The notes: generated from the letters alone by a model not told the origin. Positions 42,880 through 51,323 are shown, numbered from the stretch's first letter. The stretch: 64,000 bases of DNA from an uncultured Fodinibius sp. (GCA_913057775.1 CAJXOG010000003.1:285986-349985); one strand, 5' to 3'. Made by a program: numbers and translations.

Positions 42880-45234
42880 CTATGTTTTAGACTCTCCATT
42901 CCTTGGAATTCGCATTGTGAACGTTGAGCCAACATTTAATGTACTATTGACCATAATTTCACCTTCCTGCAACTCAACTAAATGTTGACATAATTTGAGG
43001 CCGATTCCACTTCCTTTTTCATTTTTTGTGCCATAGGTGCTTGGATGCTCTGAACTAAAGAGCTTTTTATGTGTTTCTTCAGTCATTCCGGCCCCTTCGT
43101 CTTGTACGGATATCTCCCAAAAATCGCTGTTATATGAACAAGTGATTTCTATTTCATCACCAGGTGAAGAAAATTTGATTGCGTTACTAAGAAAGTTGCG
43201 AACAACCGTTTTAACCATTTGTTCATCAGCTTCCACAATAAAATCTTCTTCTTTACAATCATAGGTAAGGTTAATTTCCTTTTCCTCAGCAGTGGGTTCT
43301 AGTAATTCTAGAATATCGTTAATAGCCTTCTGAAGTGATATATCTTCGATAGCTAAATCAAAATCATCTGTTTGAAGCTGCGCCCAACGAGACAAATCAT
43401 CAATCATCCCAGCCATTTGTGTAGCAGATTGATTAATGTAAGTGAGATATTCCTTTACTTCTGGATCTATGTCCATATTCTCAAGATCTGATGAGACAAT
43501 ATCAGAAAACCCAATAATACTGGACAACGGCGTTTTTAAATCATGGCCAAGTACCGAATAAATTTTATTGGTGGTAGTATTTAACTTTTCCAAAGCTTGA
43601 TTACGTTCTCGGAGAGTTTCTTCCATCTCCTTCCGTTTTGTAAGATCTTTAAACACGCCATAAAGCTTATAAACATTGCCATTTTCATCCTGTTCTACTT
43701 TTCCAATGGCTCTTACCCACTTTGGGTTGTCTTTAGCAGTGATAATAGGTAACTCCATATCATATTCGATACCTTTATCTATAGCTTTTGATACAGCTTG
43801 CTTAATCTTATCGCGGGAATCAGGAGAATAATAGTTTATAGCCTCTTCAACATTTACCTCTTTACTTATCGGCAATTCATGGATCCGATATACCTCATCT
43901 GTCCAGTATAAATGATCATTATCAACATCATATTCCCAGCCTCCTACTTCAGCTAGTCTATTCGTTTCTTGTAGTAAGAGCTCCAGTTTTTTCCGATTCG
44001 TAATATCTCGGGATCCCGTACGCAACTTTTCAACCTCTCCGTTACCATTTGTTATAGGTTCCGTGGAGGTCTCAAACCAAATATATTTTCCATCTTTGCG
44101 TTTAATCCGATATTGTATGCTTCTAATTTTTTGATCTGCTTTAGCTGGATTATGAGATTCTTCTTCAACTTTTTGTAAATCATCCGGATGAAAAAGGGTG
44201 TATGGGTTTACTCCAATCAATTCTTCTGGTGTATATCCAAGGATATCTGTTACCGAAGGAGATACATACTCATAAGTTCCATCAGCATCATGTAGGCAAA
44301 CCAAGTCTGCTGAATGTTCAGAAATGAGTCGGAATTTCTCTCTACTCTCGCGAAGCTTCATTTCCGCTTTTTCCTGCTCTAACATGGAGCTCAACCACTC
44401 TGCTAATAAACGAAGGGTATCTCTATCCGCTTTAGTAAAAGACTCTGTTTTAGGTTCTATGGAGGAGAAGTTAAGCGTCCCAAACCGATTTCCATTTGCA
44501 GATAGTGGAATACCTACATAAGACTCTAATTCAAACTGCTCATAGCAAGGATGGCCCTGATGCATAGATTCTGTCATGTGATCGATATCTACAACATCAT
44601 CAGCATTGTAGGTAATATCACAGTAGGTGTTTTCTAGATCAAATTGCATCCCCTTTTCTAACTCACTGTCTTGTGGGTAAAAATATTCGATCGTATAAGT
44701 TCCTCCGGATATGCTACTAATAATTCCGACCTCAAGATCGAGGACTTGGGTCATCATTTTTAATGCTTTTTCGATTTTAGCTCCCAAATCCTCTTCATTT
44801 CCGGTCGTTATTTCAACAAGTAGTTGAAGTTGTTCTGTAAGTTTGTTGAGATCGTGTTCCCTCTTTTTCTGAGTAGTAAGATCCCGTGTAATTCCCATAT
44901 AACCAATAGTCTTGCCCTCATCATCATTTACAACACTACCGATTGTTTCTGCAGGAAATACCGTGCTATCTTTACGTTTATAGTCTATTTCATAGATTAC
45001 AGAATCAATATCAGAGGTGGGATTATATTTTGTTTGCCCTGTTTGCTTGAAATCCTCTTCTGAAGCATATAGCATTTTCGTTTTTTCACCGAGTACTTCC
45101 TGTTCACTAAATCCAAAAATTGTTTCGAAAGTACTATTCACCGAACGGATTTTTCGATCTTTATCGGCTATGATTACGGCATCCGGGATAGCGTTAAAAA
45201 CCGATTGCAGAAATTTGAAGTCAATATCGCTCAT
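42880..45234 (-). CDS. PAS-GAF-PAS-PAS hybrid sensor histidine kinase (cassette B)
   Basis: A 784-residue soluble kinase. PAS 1 spans about 8-125, GAF about 140-290 (YVGIPLSANGNRFGTLNFSS), PAS 2 about 298-415, and PAS 3 about 420-540. HisKA has SVLGHDLKTPLSSIIGFSDI (His near 562), and HATPase_c shows NFLSNAIKFSSPGDE, DEGAGM and GSGIGLKLCQHL. There is no TM helix and no receiver domain, so a response regulator must be supplied elsewhere. It fills a cassette by itself, on the strand opposite the array direction. A 2.4-kb gene is large for an integron cassette. Confidence 0.92.
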   Translation of the reverse strand: MSDIDFKFLQSVFNAIPDAVIIADKDRKIRSVNSTFETIFGFSEQEVLGEKTKMLYASEEDFKQTGQTKYNPTSDIDSVIYEIDYKRKDSTVFPAETIGSVVNDDEGKTIGYMGITRDLTTQKKREHDLNKLTEQLQLLVEITTGNEEDLGAKIEKALKMMTQVLDLEVGIISSISGGTYTIEYFYPQDSELEKGMQFDLENTYCDITYNADDVVDIDHMTESMHQGHPCYEQFELESYVGIPLSANGNRFGTLNFSSIEPKTESFTKADRDTLRLLAEWLSSMLEQEKAEMKLRESREKFRLISEHSADLVCLHDADGTYEYVSPSVTDILGYTPEELIGVNPYTLFHPDDLQKVEEESHNPAKADQKIRSIQYRIKRKDGKYIWFETSTEPITNGNGEVEKLRTGSRDITNRKKLELLLQETNRLAEVGGWEYDVDNDHLYWTDEVYRIHELPISKEVNVEEAINYYSPDSRDKIKQAVSKAIDKGIEYDMELPIITAKDNPKWVRAIGKVEQDENGNVYKLYGVFKDLTKRKEMEETLRERNQALEKLNTTTNKIYSVLGHDLKTPLSSIIGFSDIVSSDLENMDIDPEVKEYLTYINQSATQMAGMIDDLSRWAQLQTDDFDLAIEDISLQKAINDILELLEPTAEEKEINLTYDCKEEDFIVEADEQMVKTVVRNFLSNAIKFSSPGDEIEITCSYNSDFWEISVQDEGAGMTEETHKKLFSSEHPSTYGTKNEKGSGIGLKLCQHLVELQEGEIMVNSTLNVGSTFTMRIPRNGESKT

Positions 45235-45499
45235 CTAAAATTAAACTTTGAAGATAGATTAATATACCTGTAGGAATGAAACTGACTAATCTAAAATTAA
45301 AAGAAGACTTATTAAAATATCATAATAGATATTATGGTTAATATTTTTCTGTATATATGCTAAGCATAGTTACTGTATCACACTGTTCAGTTAAATATTT
45401 GTCTTTTCTATATTTATTTTAAAAAGGTTGGTGGTATAACCCGCGCATTTATTAGACTACCCTACCGAGTTGAGATGGGCCAAAAGGTCTCTCATATTT

Positions 45500-45650
45500 A
45501 ACAATACCAGCACGGCGGGAGACAGGCTAGCCCGCGCATAAGGCCTAGAGCCTAACCCTTGAATTAGCCCTCCCGCCGGTGGTATTACCAAAACCTAAAT
45601 AGCATTCCAGCCGGGATCGCTCCCAGGCTTATAATAGAGTCAGGTTCCGT
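45500..45650 (+). ncRNA. IS110 bridge RNA (seekRNA) with target and donor loops
   Basis: Two stem-loops follow each other. The target loop is closed by AATACCA/TGGTATT (45503-45509/45580-45586), GGCGGGAG/CTCCCGCC (45514-45521/45570-45577) and GGCTA/TAGCC. Inside, CCCGCGCAT (45531-45539) equals the left half of the split attC, an AGGC-CTAGA-GCCT hairpin follows, and CCCTTGAA (45556-45563) is complementary to the right half TTCAAGGG (46744-46751). The donor loop is closed by AACCT/AGGTT. Inside, ATAGCATT (45599-45606) equals the right end of the IS (46738-46745), a GGGA-TCGC-TCCC hairpin follows, and TAATAGA (45632-45638) pairs with the left end TTTATTA (45448-45454) with one G-T wobble. Confidence 0.85.
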
Positions 45651-45700
45651 AATACAATGCTGGTATTATCAGCATACCATTAATAAAATGAGCATTTGTT

Positions 45701-46723
45701 ATGGATACTACAACCCCCACGTCCTATCACCATTTTCTGGGCATTGATGTCTCAAAAGATACCATCGACTGCTGGTTGCGACCCCGCGGGGAATACAGCC
45801 AATGGACGAATCGAGACGAAGGCTTTCAGCGCCTGCACCGGTGGCTAAACACCCACAATTGCCCCCAACAACACACTATTATCTGTATCGAAGATACCGG
45901 TATTTACAGCGACCGCCTGTTGGCCAGCCTTACCCGTCAGGGCTGGAGATGCGCCCTGCTTAAGACCACCGCTGCTAAGAAAGTAGCCCCGGAACACCAT
46001 CGCAAAGATGATCGCTTCGATGCCCGCCTGCTGGCAGAGTATGGCGATCGCTATGCTGACCAGATCAGCCTGACGCCCCCGCCGAAAGAATCCGTCAAAC
46101 AGCTTCAGCAGCTCTACGCCGAGCGCCAGCGGCTAATCAAGGCTCGAAATGCAACCCAGAATCGAAAACAGCAGGGGTCTCACGGGTTGGTAGATTCCGA
46201 GCTACTGGCCCAACAATGGCAACAGCAACTCCGGCTGTATAGCAAGCAAATTGATTCTCTGGAATCCCAAATACGTAATCTTATAAGTTGCCATTCCGAA
46301 CTCAACCGATACGACCAGCTGTTGCGAAGTATTCCCGGCGTGGGTCAGGTTACCGCATGGCTCTGGCTGATCCTATTTTATGGAGAGCAACAATTGAATC
46401 ATAAACAGATTGCCTCGCGCTTTGGATTTGCTCCGCATCGCTTCAGCTCAGGTTCTTCCGTACGAGGAAAAACCCGTTCTTCGGGACATGGAAACAGCCA
46501 GATGCGATCCTGCATGACCATGGTGGCTCGATCGGTAAGCCATCACCACGAACGGTTTGCCCGCTACAAACAACGAAAACTAGATGAGGGAAAGCCATGG
46601 CCGGTCGTTCGGAATAATCTGATCAATAAAATGATTAAAATAATCTGTGCCATCTGGAACAGTGGAGAATGCTATCGGAAAGATTATGAGTCTAGAATTG
46701 ACCGACAGAAAAAAGTCGCTTAA
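45701..46723 (+). CDS. IS110-family transposase (DEDD recombinase)
   Basis: A 340-residue recombinase. The N-terminal RuvC-like DEDD domain shows FLGIDVSKDTIDCW, CIEDTGIYSDRLL and KDDRFDARLLAEYGDRY. A coiled-coil linker spans about 120-200. The C-terminal Tnp domain shows RSIPGVGQVTAWLWLILFYG and GSSVRGKTRSSGHGNSQMRS, the latter including the Ser-rich nucleophile region. No frameshift or stop is seen, so it is probably active. RNA-guided recombination between the IS ends and attC DNA is the expected activity. Confidence 0.93.
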   Translation: MDTTTPTSYHHFLGIDVSKDTIDCWLRPRGEYSQWTNRDEGFQRLHRWLNTHNCPQQHTIICIEDTGIYSDRLLASLTRQGWRCALLKTTAAKKVAPEHHRKDDRFDARLLAEYGDRYADQISLTPPPKESVKQLQQLYAERQRLIKARNATQNRKQQGSHGLVDSELLAQQWQQQLRLYSKQIDSLESQIRNLISCHSELNRYDQLLRSIPGVGQVTAWLWLILFYGEQQLNHKQIASRFGFAPHRFSSGSSVRGKTRSSGHGNSQMRSCMTMVARSVSHHHERFARYKQRKLDEGKPWPVVRNNLINKMIKIICAIWNSGECYRKDYESRIDRQKKVA

Positions 46724-46850
46724 TACTTGAAAAAGTCATAGCATTCAAGGGGACGCACCTCGCCTGGTCTTGCCACTTTTTGGCTTTTTAGCTTCTCGTT
46801 CATTATTTATCAACTCAACATTTTTTCGTGCGCACCTTATGCGCAATGTC

Positions 46851-48027
46851 GTTAGGTATTTGCAATTTAAGTTCATCAATTGATATAAAATCATGGATTT
46901 AGAAGAGAAGAAAGTAAAATCTACTTCAAGAAATACAGCAGAAGTAGATCCTATCATAATTCGAGAGAAGAAAACTACAAGATTAGTTTTTAAACCGTTG
47001 ATGGTCAAAAATAGCAAAAATCCTAAAGCTGCTATCAAAGGCCATTTTATCTATCAACGGAAAGGGAAAAATGACGACTGGGAAGATATTAATGAAATAA
47101 AACTCAATCACTTAAAGTCAGGGGAAGGAGTAAAACTAAGCCTAAAGTCAGGTGAACTACTCAAATTTCTAAAAGAAATTGGTCCCTTATATAAATTATT
47201 CTACAAAGAAGGTATTAACTATGGTGAGGTTAGTTACATCAAAGCTGAAACTGACTTACAAGATTTAAGTAAAGTCTCGGAAGAAGATTTTAAAAAGTTT
47301 CTTGACTTAAATAGTGCAGCTGGAGTAAATATATTTAACAAATTCCTCAACTGGGTTACTGAAGCAGATGACAAAGATCCTATAATCAAGAAATTACAAA
47401 AGCTTGAAGCAAAAGATTTAAACAAGCTCAACTCATTAGTAAATCTAAGCGTTTTAAAAAATTCACTCCAGCTCTGGAAAGAGAATAAACAAAATAGTGA
47501 TGAAGAATTTTGGCAAAAATACTTCTTAGAACATCCATTTTTACTTAATGCGCTATTCAATTTCCCAGTACTAATTATTGATGAGAAAGCTTACGTAGGA
47601 GGTAAACAAGTAACCAATAAAAATGGCAACGTTGTCGACTTTCTTTATAAAAACAAGATGACGAAGAATGCCGTCCTTATTGAAATTAAAACACCAACTA
47701 CTCCCCTGTTGGGCAAAGAATACAGGAATAACACTTATAATTTACATAAAGAATTATCAGGGTCAGTTGTTCAAATATTGAATTACAAACAGTCAATAAT
47801 TGAAAATTCGCATGCTTTAAAGAGCAAATCATCTACTGATTTTGACCTTCTGCATCCCAAATGCTTAGTAATTACAGGGAATACAGAGCAATTGAATAAA
47901 GAAGAAATTAGATCATTCGAATTATTTCGTAATAACTTAAACGGGGTCGAAATAGTTACATACGATGAACTATTTCAAAAGGTAGAATCTCTTTTAAGTA
48001 TCATGCAGTCTTGAGCAAATACCTAAC
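46851..48027. repeat. Cassette C terminal inverted match
   Basis: GTTAGGTATTTGC at 46851-46863 and its exact complement GCAAATACCTAAC at 48015-48027 enclose the Shedu gene. This is the expected start/attC-arm relation of an integron cassette. GTTAGGT fits the GTTRRRY core fully. The right-hand attC that should follow is broken off after AACCCGC. Confidence 0.68.
46893..48014 (+). CDS. sduA: Shedu-type antiphage nuclease (DUF4263), cassette C
   Basis: A 373-residue predicted defence nuclease. The C-terminal DUF4263/Shedu domain spans about 205-370, with FWQKYFLEHPFLLNALFNFP at its start and the PD-(D/E)xK core GNVVDFLYKNKMTKNAVLIE, followed by IKTPTTPLL (Asp, Glu and Lys in order). The N-terminal 200 residues are a Lys-rich variable region, probably sensor or oligomer contact. 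Shedu proteins protect against phages by DNA cleavage. The gene fills one integron-type cassette, runs in the array direction, and ends only 1 bp before the terminal match. Confidence 0.85.
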   Translation: MDLEEKKVKSTSRNTAEVDPIIIREKKTTRLVFKPLMVKNSKNPKAAIKGHFIYQRKGKNDDWEDINEIKLNHLKSGEGVKLSLKSGELLKFLKEIGPLYKLFYKEGINYGEVSYIKAETDLQDLSKVSEEDFKKFLDLNSAAGVNIFNKFLNWVTEADDKDPIIKKLQKLEAKDLNKLNSLVNLSVLKNSLQLWKENKQNSDEEFWQKYFLEHPFLLNALFNFPVLIIDEKAYVGGKQVTNKNGNVVDFLYKNKMTKNAVLIEIKTPTTPLLGKEYRNNTYNLHKELSGSVVQILNYKQSIIENSHALKSKSSTDFDLLHPKCLVITGNTEQLNKEEIRSFELFRNNLNGVEIVTYDELFQKVESLLSIMQS

Positions 48028-48075
48028 CCGCCTTTAGATCCTAAATAGATACCAGCACGATGGTGAGACAAGGTG
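48021..48075. repeat. Broken attC site C and remnant of a second IS110 bridge-RNA end
   Basis: ACCTAAC then CCGC (48021-48031) is the left arm of a third attC, which then stops. At about 48049-48074 the sequence GATACCAGCACG then GTGAGACAAGG closely follows the intact bridge-RNA stem (AATACCAGCACG then GGGAGACAGG). No transposase follows. A related IS probably inserted here and was later deleted together with the rest of the attC. Confidence 0.5.
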
Positions 48076-48211
48076 GTCTGGTCACATAACTCAGATCTTT
48101 TTTTAATCGCAAAATACCTTAAAGGTCTTTCCCAAGAATATTTATTCTAAGATTGGCTATACTTCAAAGTAGAAAAAGAGTGCAGGTATTTATGAATTAA
48201 TTTTAAAAGCT

Positions 48212-48457
48212 ATGGAATACGACAAAGAGAAAGTTGATGAGGTAGTACTTGCCTTGTTGTGGCTAACAACATTCAATGAAAAGTTTGGGACTCGGGCCTG
48301 GAAGGGACATAGCTGGGAGCACCTGGATCGGCTTCACGAGAAAGGATATATCGGCGATCCCAAAAACAAGAATAAATCAGTTGTAGTAACAGAAGAAGGG
48401 GAGAGCCGTTCAAAAGAGCTGTTCAATAAGTACTTTGGAATAGAAGATACGGAGTAA
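48212..48457 (+). CDS. DUF6429-family small protein
   Basis: An 81-residue protein that fits the DUF6429 pattern: VDEVVLALLWLTTFNEKFGT, ARAWKGHSWEHLDRLHEKGY-type middle (here RAWKGHSWEHLDRLHEKGYI) and KSVVVTEEGESRSKELFNKY. The second half resembles a winged-helix. The family is widespread in mobile DNA and has no firm function. It lies just after the broken attC and IS remnant, so it may be the gene of a further degraded cassette. Confidence 0.78.
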   Translation: MEYDKEKVDEVVLALLWLTTFNEKFGTRAWKGHSWEHLDRLHEKGYIGDPKNKNKSVVVTEEGESRSKELFNKYFGIEDTE

Positions 48458-48481
48458 GTTGGATTGTGTAATTAATTGTAC

Positions 48482-49462
48482 CTATCCAAGCTCCCAATCA
48501 ATAGTTTTCAGTCGTTCGGCGACCCTTATAATATCCTTAAGCACCGCATCAGCTTCCGGAAGATCTCCAATAACCAACTCTTTAAAAGTGCCGTTATAAG
48601 CAGGCTTGATCTTATCCCAGGTTTCTTCGGGTTTGTCAAAAAGCAGGGCTGAGGCGGGATGCTCATACAGCCAATCGTATTTGTCATCATACCTTTCGAT
48701 ATCATCGGCTCCCACTTGAAGCAGCATCTCATCCAGCTTATCGTTTTCAAAGAAATCTTGAATCGCCGGTTGCTTTAGCAGCATGTGAATATCGTAGGTA
48801 TGGCGGACTTTATTCCCAAGATCCTCATACGGGTTCTCAGCATTTGAGAAACGAACCAGGGACATTATTTTCTCGCAAAAGGTCCGTTCTATCGTTAGTA
48901 CTTTCAAAGGGAAGGGGGCTAATCCATATTTTTCAACTAGCTCTTCCTGATTTCTCGCTTTCATCATGTCGGCAATAAACGAATGGACCTCTACTTCTTC
49001 ATGAGGTTCGAAATGTCCCAGCCTGGATACTTCTACAATGATTTTATCACGGACCTGGCCATAGGGTTGGCCGTATCCATGTTTCGCATACTCGTAGGCT
49101 ACTTTTCTATTTTTTCCACGTTTCATGGTAATCCCCGGTAGTTCTACTTCCTCCAAATCTGTATCGTTAACTACTTTGCTGACGTCCCTGACCCTTTTGT
49201 CCATTTGGTTGTTGGATAGCCCGGGATCTTCTAACACGACAAGATCTATGTCCTCGGAAAATCGGTTGATCGCCTGGTAGCATTTGGAAAGCGAGGTACC
49301 GCCCTTAAATACGGCAACATCCTTCATATCAGAATGAAAGATCGCGTGAAGGGCATAGGTTACCCAGTAGTCTTTCTCGATATAGATTTCCCGAATATTC
49401 TTGTGATCGGCCGTAGCCCTTATGGCATCCCGAAAGATTTCGGCATCTTCGTGTAGATTCAT
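48482..49462 (-). CDS. abiEii: AbiEii/AbiGii-type nucleotidyltransferase toxin
   Basis: A 326-residue toxin of a type IV toxin-antitoxin system. The nucleotidyltransferase motif is clear: AVFKGGTSLSKCYQAINRFS then EDIDLVV, with the GS-like GGTSLSK and the metal Asp pair. A helical domain follows, as in AbiEii proteins. Family members transfer nucleotides to RNA, including tRNA, and cause growth arrest or abortive infection. Its start follows the antitoxin stop with no gap, so the two are coupled. Confidence 0.9.
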   Translation of the reverse strand: MNLHEDAEIFRDAIRATADHKNIREIYIEKDYWVTYALHAIFHSDMKDVAVFKGGTSLSKCYQAINRFSEDIDLVVLEDPGLSNNQMDKRVRDVSKVVNDTDLEEVELPGITMKRGKNRKVAYEYAKHGYGQPYGQVRDKIIVEVSRLGHFEPHEEVEVHSFIADMMKARNQEELVEKYGLAPFPLKVLTIERTFCEKIMSLVRFSNAENPYEDLGNKVRHTYDIHMLLKQPAIQDFFENDKLDEMLLQVGADDIERYDDKYDWLYEHPASALLFDKPEETWDKIKPAYNGTFKELVIGDLPEADAVLKDIIRVAERLKTIDWELG

Positions 49463-50188
49463 CTAAAAAATATTCCAGTTTTGAGCTGTGGATAAGCTAC
49501 TGCTAAGACTCCCGAACTCGTAGCTCGACAGGGGATTCAGGCTATTTTTCAGTTTGGGGAAAGCGCTGTTGAATTCCTGGTCTGTAAGCAAGGCTCCCAG
49601 TAGCGCTCGCACCCGGGGAGGGTAATGTAGGGCAAAGGTAATCAGCTTATTTCTGTTGGGAGTATTTAGATCACGTATGCGGCCTTGAAGCTGCCCGATA
49701 GCATCATCGATATCCAAGTCCGGGATTTTCTTGAAATCTTTTATTGCATCCAATATCTCCAGGAAGCGAATGTTGTCGTCAGTGGGATCTACATAGCTCT
49801 TAACCGATTTTATGTTCAGGTTATCGATCTCGGTATTGATCCTTTTCTTATTGCAGGCCAGGGTAATGGTTTTGGGAACCTGTGTCGTAAGACCCATTCG
49901 ATTGTACAAGGACAAACCAGTGATATAAGCAATACGATTGTCTCCTTCATACATATAGGGTTTAAGCAGCTGCTCTTCATTAGGTTTTAAATCCCCAAAC
50001 AGCGACTTCTTGGGCTTATAAAACAGACCTTTGGAAATCCTTTTTACGACATCGCTTGATATCAACCGCTCTATGGCTTTGGTAGCAGCCCCGTACTCGC
50101 TGTTATCTATTCCGAGCTGATCATACTTAAATGTCGTTCCTCCGTCAAAGGAAGAAACTTTCTCTTTTATTCTTTTTGCAGTACTCAT
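49463..50188 (-). CDS. abiEi: AbiEi-type antitoxin/transcription regulator (DUF6088)
   Basis: A 241-residue antitoxin and repressor. The N-terminal winged HTH covers about 1-75 (DNSEYGAATKAIERLISSDV, then KRISKGLFYKPKKS). The C-terminal part matches the AbiEi-type domain (YEGDNRIAYITGLSLYNRMG). AbiEi proteins bind inverted repeats upstream and shut off the operon; a TGTCAAG/CTTGACA pair lies about 70 bp before the start. It is the first gene of the pair. Confidence 0.88.
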   Translation of the reverse strand: MSTAKRIKEKVSSFDGGTTFKYDQLGIDNSEYGAATKAIERLISSDVVKRISKGLFYKPKKSLFGDLKPNEEQLLKPYMYEGDNRIAYITGLSLYNRMGLTTQVPKTITLACNKKRINTEIDNLNIKSVKSYVDPTDDNIRFLEILDAIKDFKKIPDLDIDDAIGQLQGRIRDLNTPNRNKLITFALHYPPRVRALLGALLTDQEFNSAFPKLKNSLNPLSSYEFGSLSSSLSTAQNWNIF

Positions 50189-50254
50189 AATGCTAGGTGT
50201 TATGCTAATGGTCTTTCAACAGCTTGTATTAATATAGCATTTAATCGTTAATTA

Positions 50255-50284
50255 TGTCAAGTTTTTTACGTTATATACTTGACA
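50255..50284 (-). promoter_or_regulatory. Inverted-repeat operator and promoter of the AbiE pair
   Basis: TGTCAAG at 50255-50261 and CTTGACA at 50278-50284 form a 7-bp perfect inverted repeat with a 16-bp spacer, upstream of the antitoxin start. On the minus strand the left copy gives CTTGACA that can serve as a -35-like element, followed by TATATT near the start. Repression by AbiEi at such repeats is known; use of this one is inferred. Confidence 0.55.
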
Positions 50285-50405
50285 ATTTAAGAGTATTAAA
50301 TTCGTCGTTTAGGTGTTTAAACAAGCAGGGAGAAAATTTTTGTTTATAAGAGAGGCCCTAAAGTTAGAAAACCCAGGAATCGTTCAAAAAAGGGGATTTG
50401 ACTAG

Positions 50406-51311
50406 TCAGTTTTCTTCATCATGATTTTGGATGCTTTCGGCACATAGTTCGAGCAAATTGAGCATTCTAAAAAATAGATAATTTAAGTTTCTGTCATCGG
50501 TAATTTCTTTTTTATTTGTTTCGTGATGTCTGATTCTATAGTTATTCCCGATGTCTGTAAGTTTCCTGAATTCTTGATCTATTATTTGTTCATCAAAGTC
50601 ACCTGATGAAATCTGAACCAATTTTTCAGCGGAGCTTTTTTTGTCTGAACTGAAGTATGTTTTTAATCTTTCAAATGCATCCCAAAGTTTTTCAATTGCT
50701 ACTTGCTTGTCTTTAGAATTTATAAATCGTTCTCTAGCCTCACTGATAAGTTGATTGAACTCATCATCCTCAGTATAAATTTTAGTATTGAATAATAGAT
50801 CTGAATTAACGTTAAGATCAAGTAAGATCCCCATGTCAATTTCTTTATTGAGCTCAAAAGAATCATCTATAAACTTCTTGAACTCTTCAATCGATTTTGA
50901 ATAAGCCTCCTTAGGGGCGTACTCTTGTTCTTTTCTCCCGTACTTCTTGAAGTATCTCTTATTAAATAATCCTTTTTGGATTATACGGCCGATGTCTTTT
51001 ATCGACATTTCCTTTAATACATCTCGAACCCAGAATCTACGAGTAGTTCCATCATGTGAGTAGCCATAACCCAAATTTTGGAAAAATTGTGTTAAGAAAT
51101 ACGAAGAGCGATAAGGGAAGCTGTTTCCCTCTTCCCCACAAATAAACCTGGCAAGTTCAATCTCGAAATCTGGATTCTTATCCCTTGCTTTTAGCAGTTT
51201 ATAAATCCGTAAATCAGTTTCATCATTTTTATCTAATTTTTCCTCATAAATAGCATCTTTTAAGATAGCTTCCGCCTGGGAAAAATCTTCTTCAATAGTT
51301 TTTATAGGCAT
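50406..51311 (-). CDS. Unknown partner of the reverse transcriptase, HEPN-like C-terminus
   Basis: A 301-residue soluble helical protein. The C-terminal 100 residues (AIEKLWDAFERLKTYFSSDK, then IGNNYRIRHHETNKKEI and YLFFRMLNLLELCAES) resemble Abi-type HEPN domains, with a basic RIRHHE in place of a typical RxxxxH motif, so RNase activity is possible but not shown. A PYRSSYFLTQFFQNLGY element near 75-95 is typical of Abi-like N-terminal domains. It is the third gene of a leftward operon with an RT and an 83-residue protein. No precise family is recognised. Confidence 0.6.
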   Translation of the reverse strand: MPIKTIEEDFSQAEAILKDAIYEEKLDKNDETDLRIYKLLKARDKNPDFEIELARFICGEEGNSFPYRSSYFLTQFFQNLGYGYSHDGTTRRFWVRDVLKEMSIKDIGRIIQKGLFNKRYFKKYGRKEQEYAPKEAYSKSIEEFKKFIDDSFELNKEIDMGILLDLNVNSDLLFNTKIYTEDDEFNQLISEARERFINSKDKQVAIEKLWDAFERLKTYFSSDKKSSAEKLVQISSGDFDEQIIDQEFRKLTDIGNNYRIRHHETNKKEITDDRNLNYLFFRMLNLLELCAESIQNHDEEN

Positions 51312-51323
51312 AAAAGTATGGTT

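Larger units (their letters stand above)
45449..46743 (+). mobile_element. IS110-family insertion sequence inside an attC
   Basis: An element of about 1.3 kb with the transposase preceded by about 250 bp of structured non-coding DNA and followed by only 20 bp, the IS110-group layout (IS1111-group elements carry the long non-coding end downstream). GCATT is found at both junctions (45445-45449 and 46741-46745). There are no terminal inverted repeats. It sits in the left inner arm of the attC. The edges are uncertain by about 3 bp because of the shared core. Confidence 0.82.
45434..46857. repeat. attC-like site B, split by the IS110-family element
   Basis: The left piece at 45434-45448 is GTATAAC then CCGCGCAT. 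The right piece from about 46744 to 46857 begins TTCAAGGGGACGC and ends CTTATGCGCAATGTC then GTTAGGT. Joined, they give a full attC that aligns with site A. GTTATACCACCAGC at 42822 and the GGTGGTATAAC before 45440 are complementary, so the kinase gene is one cassette. Confidence 0.72.
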
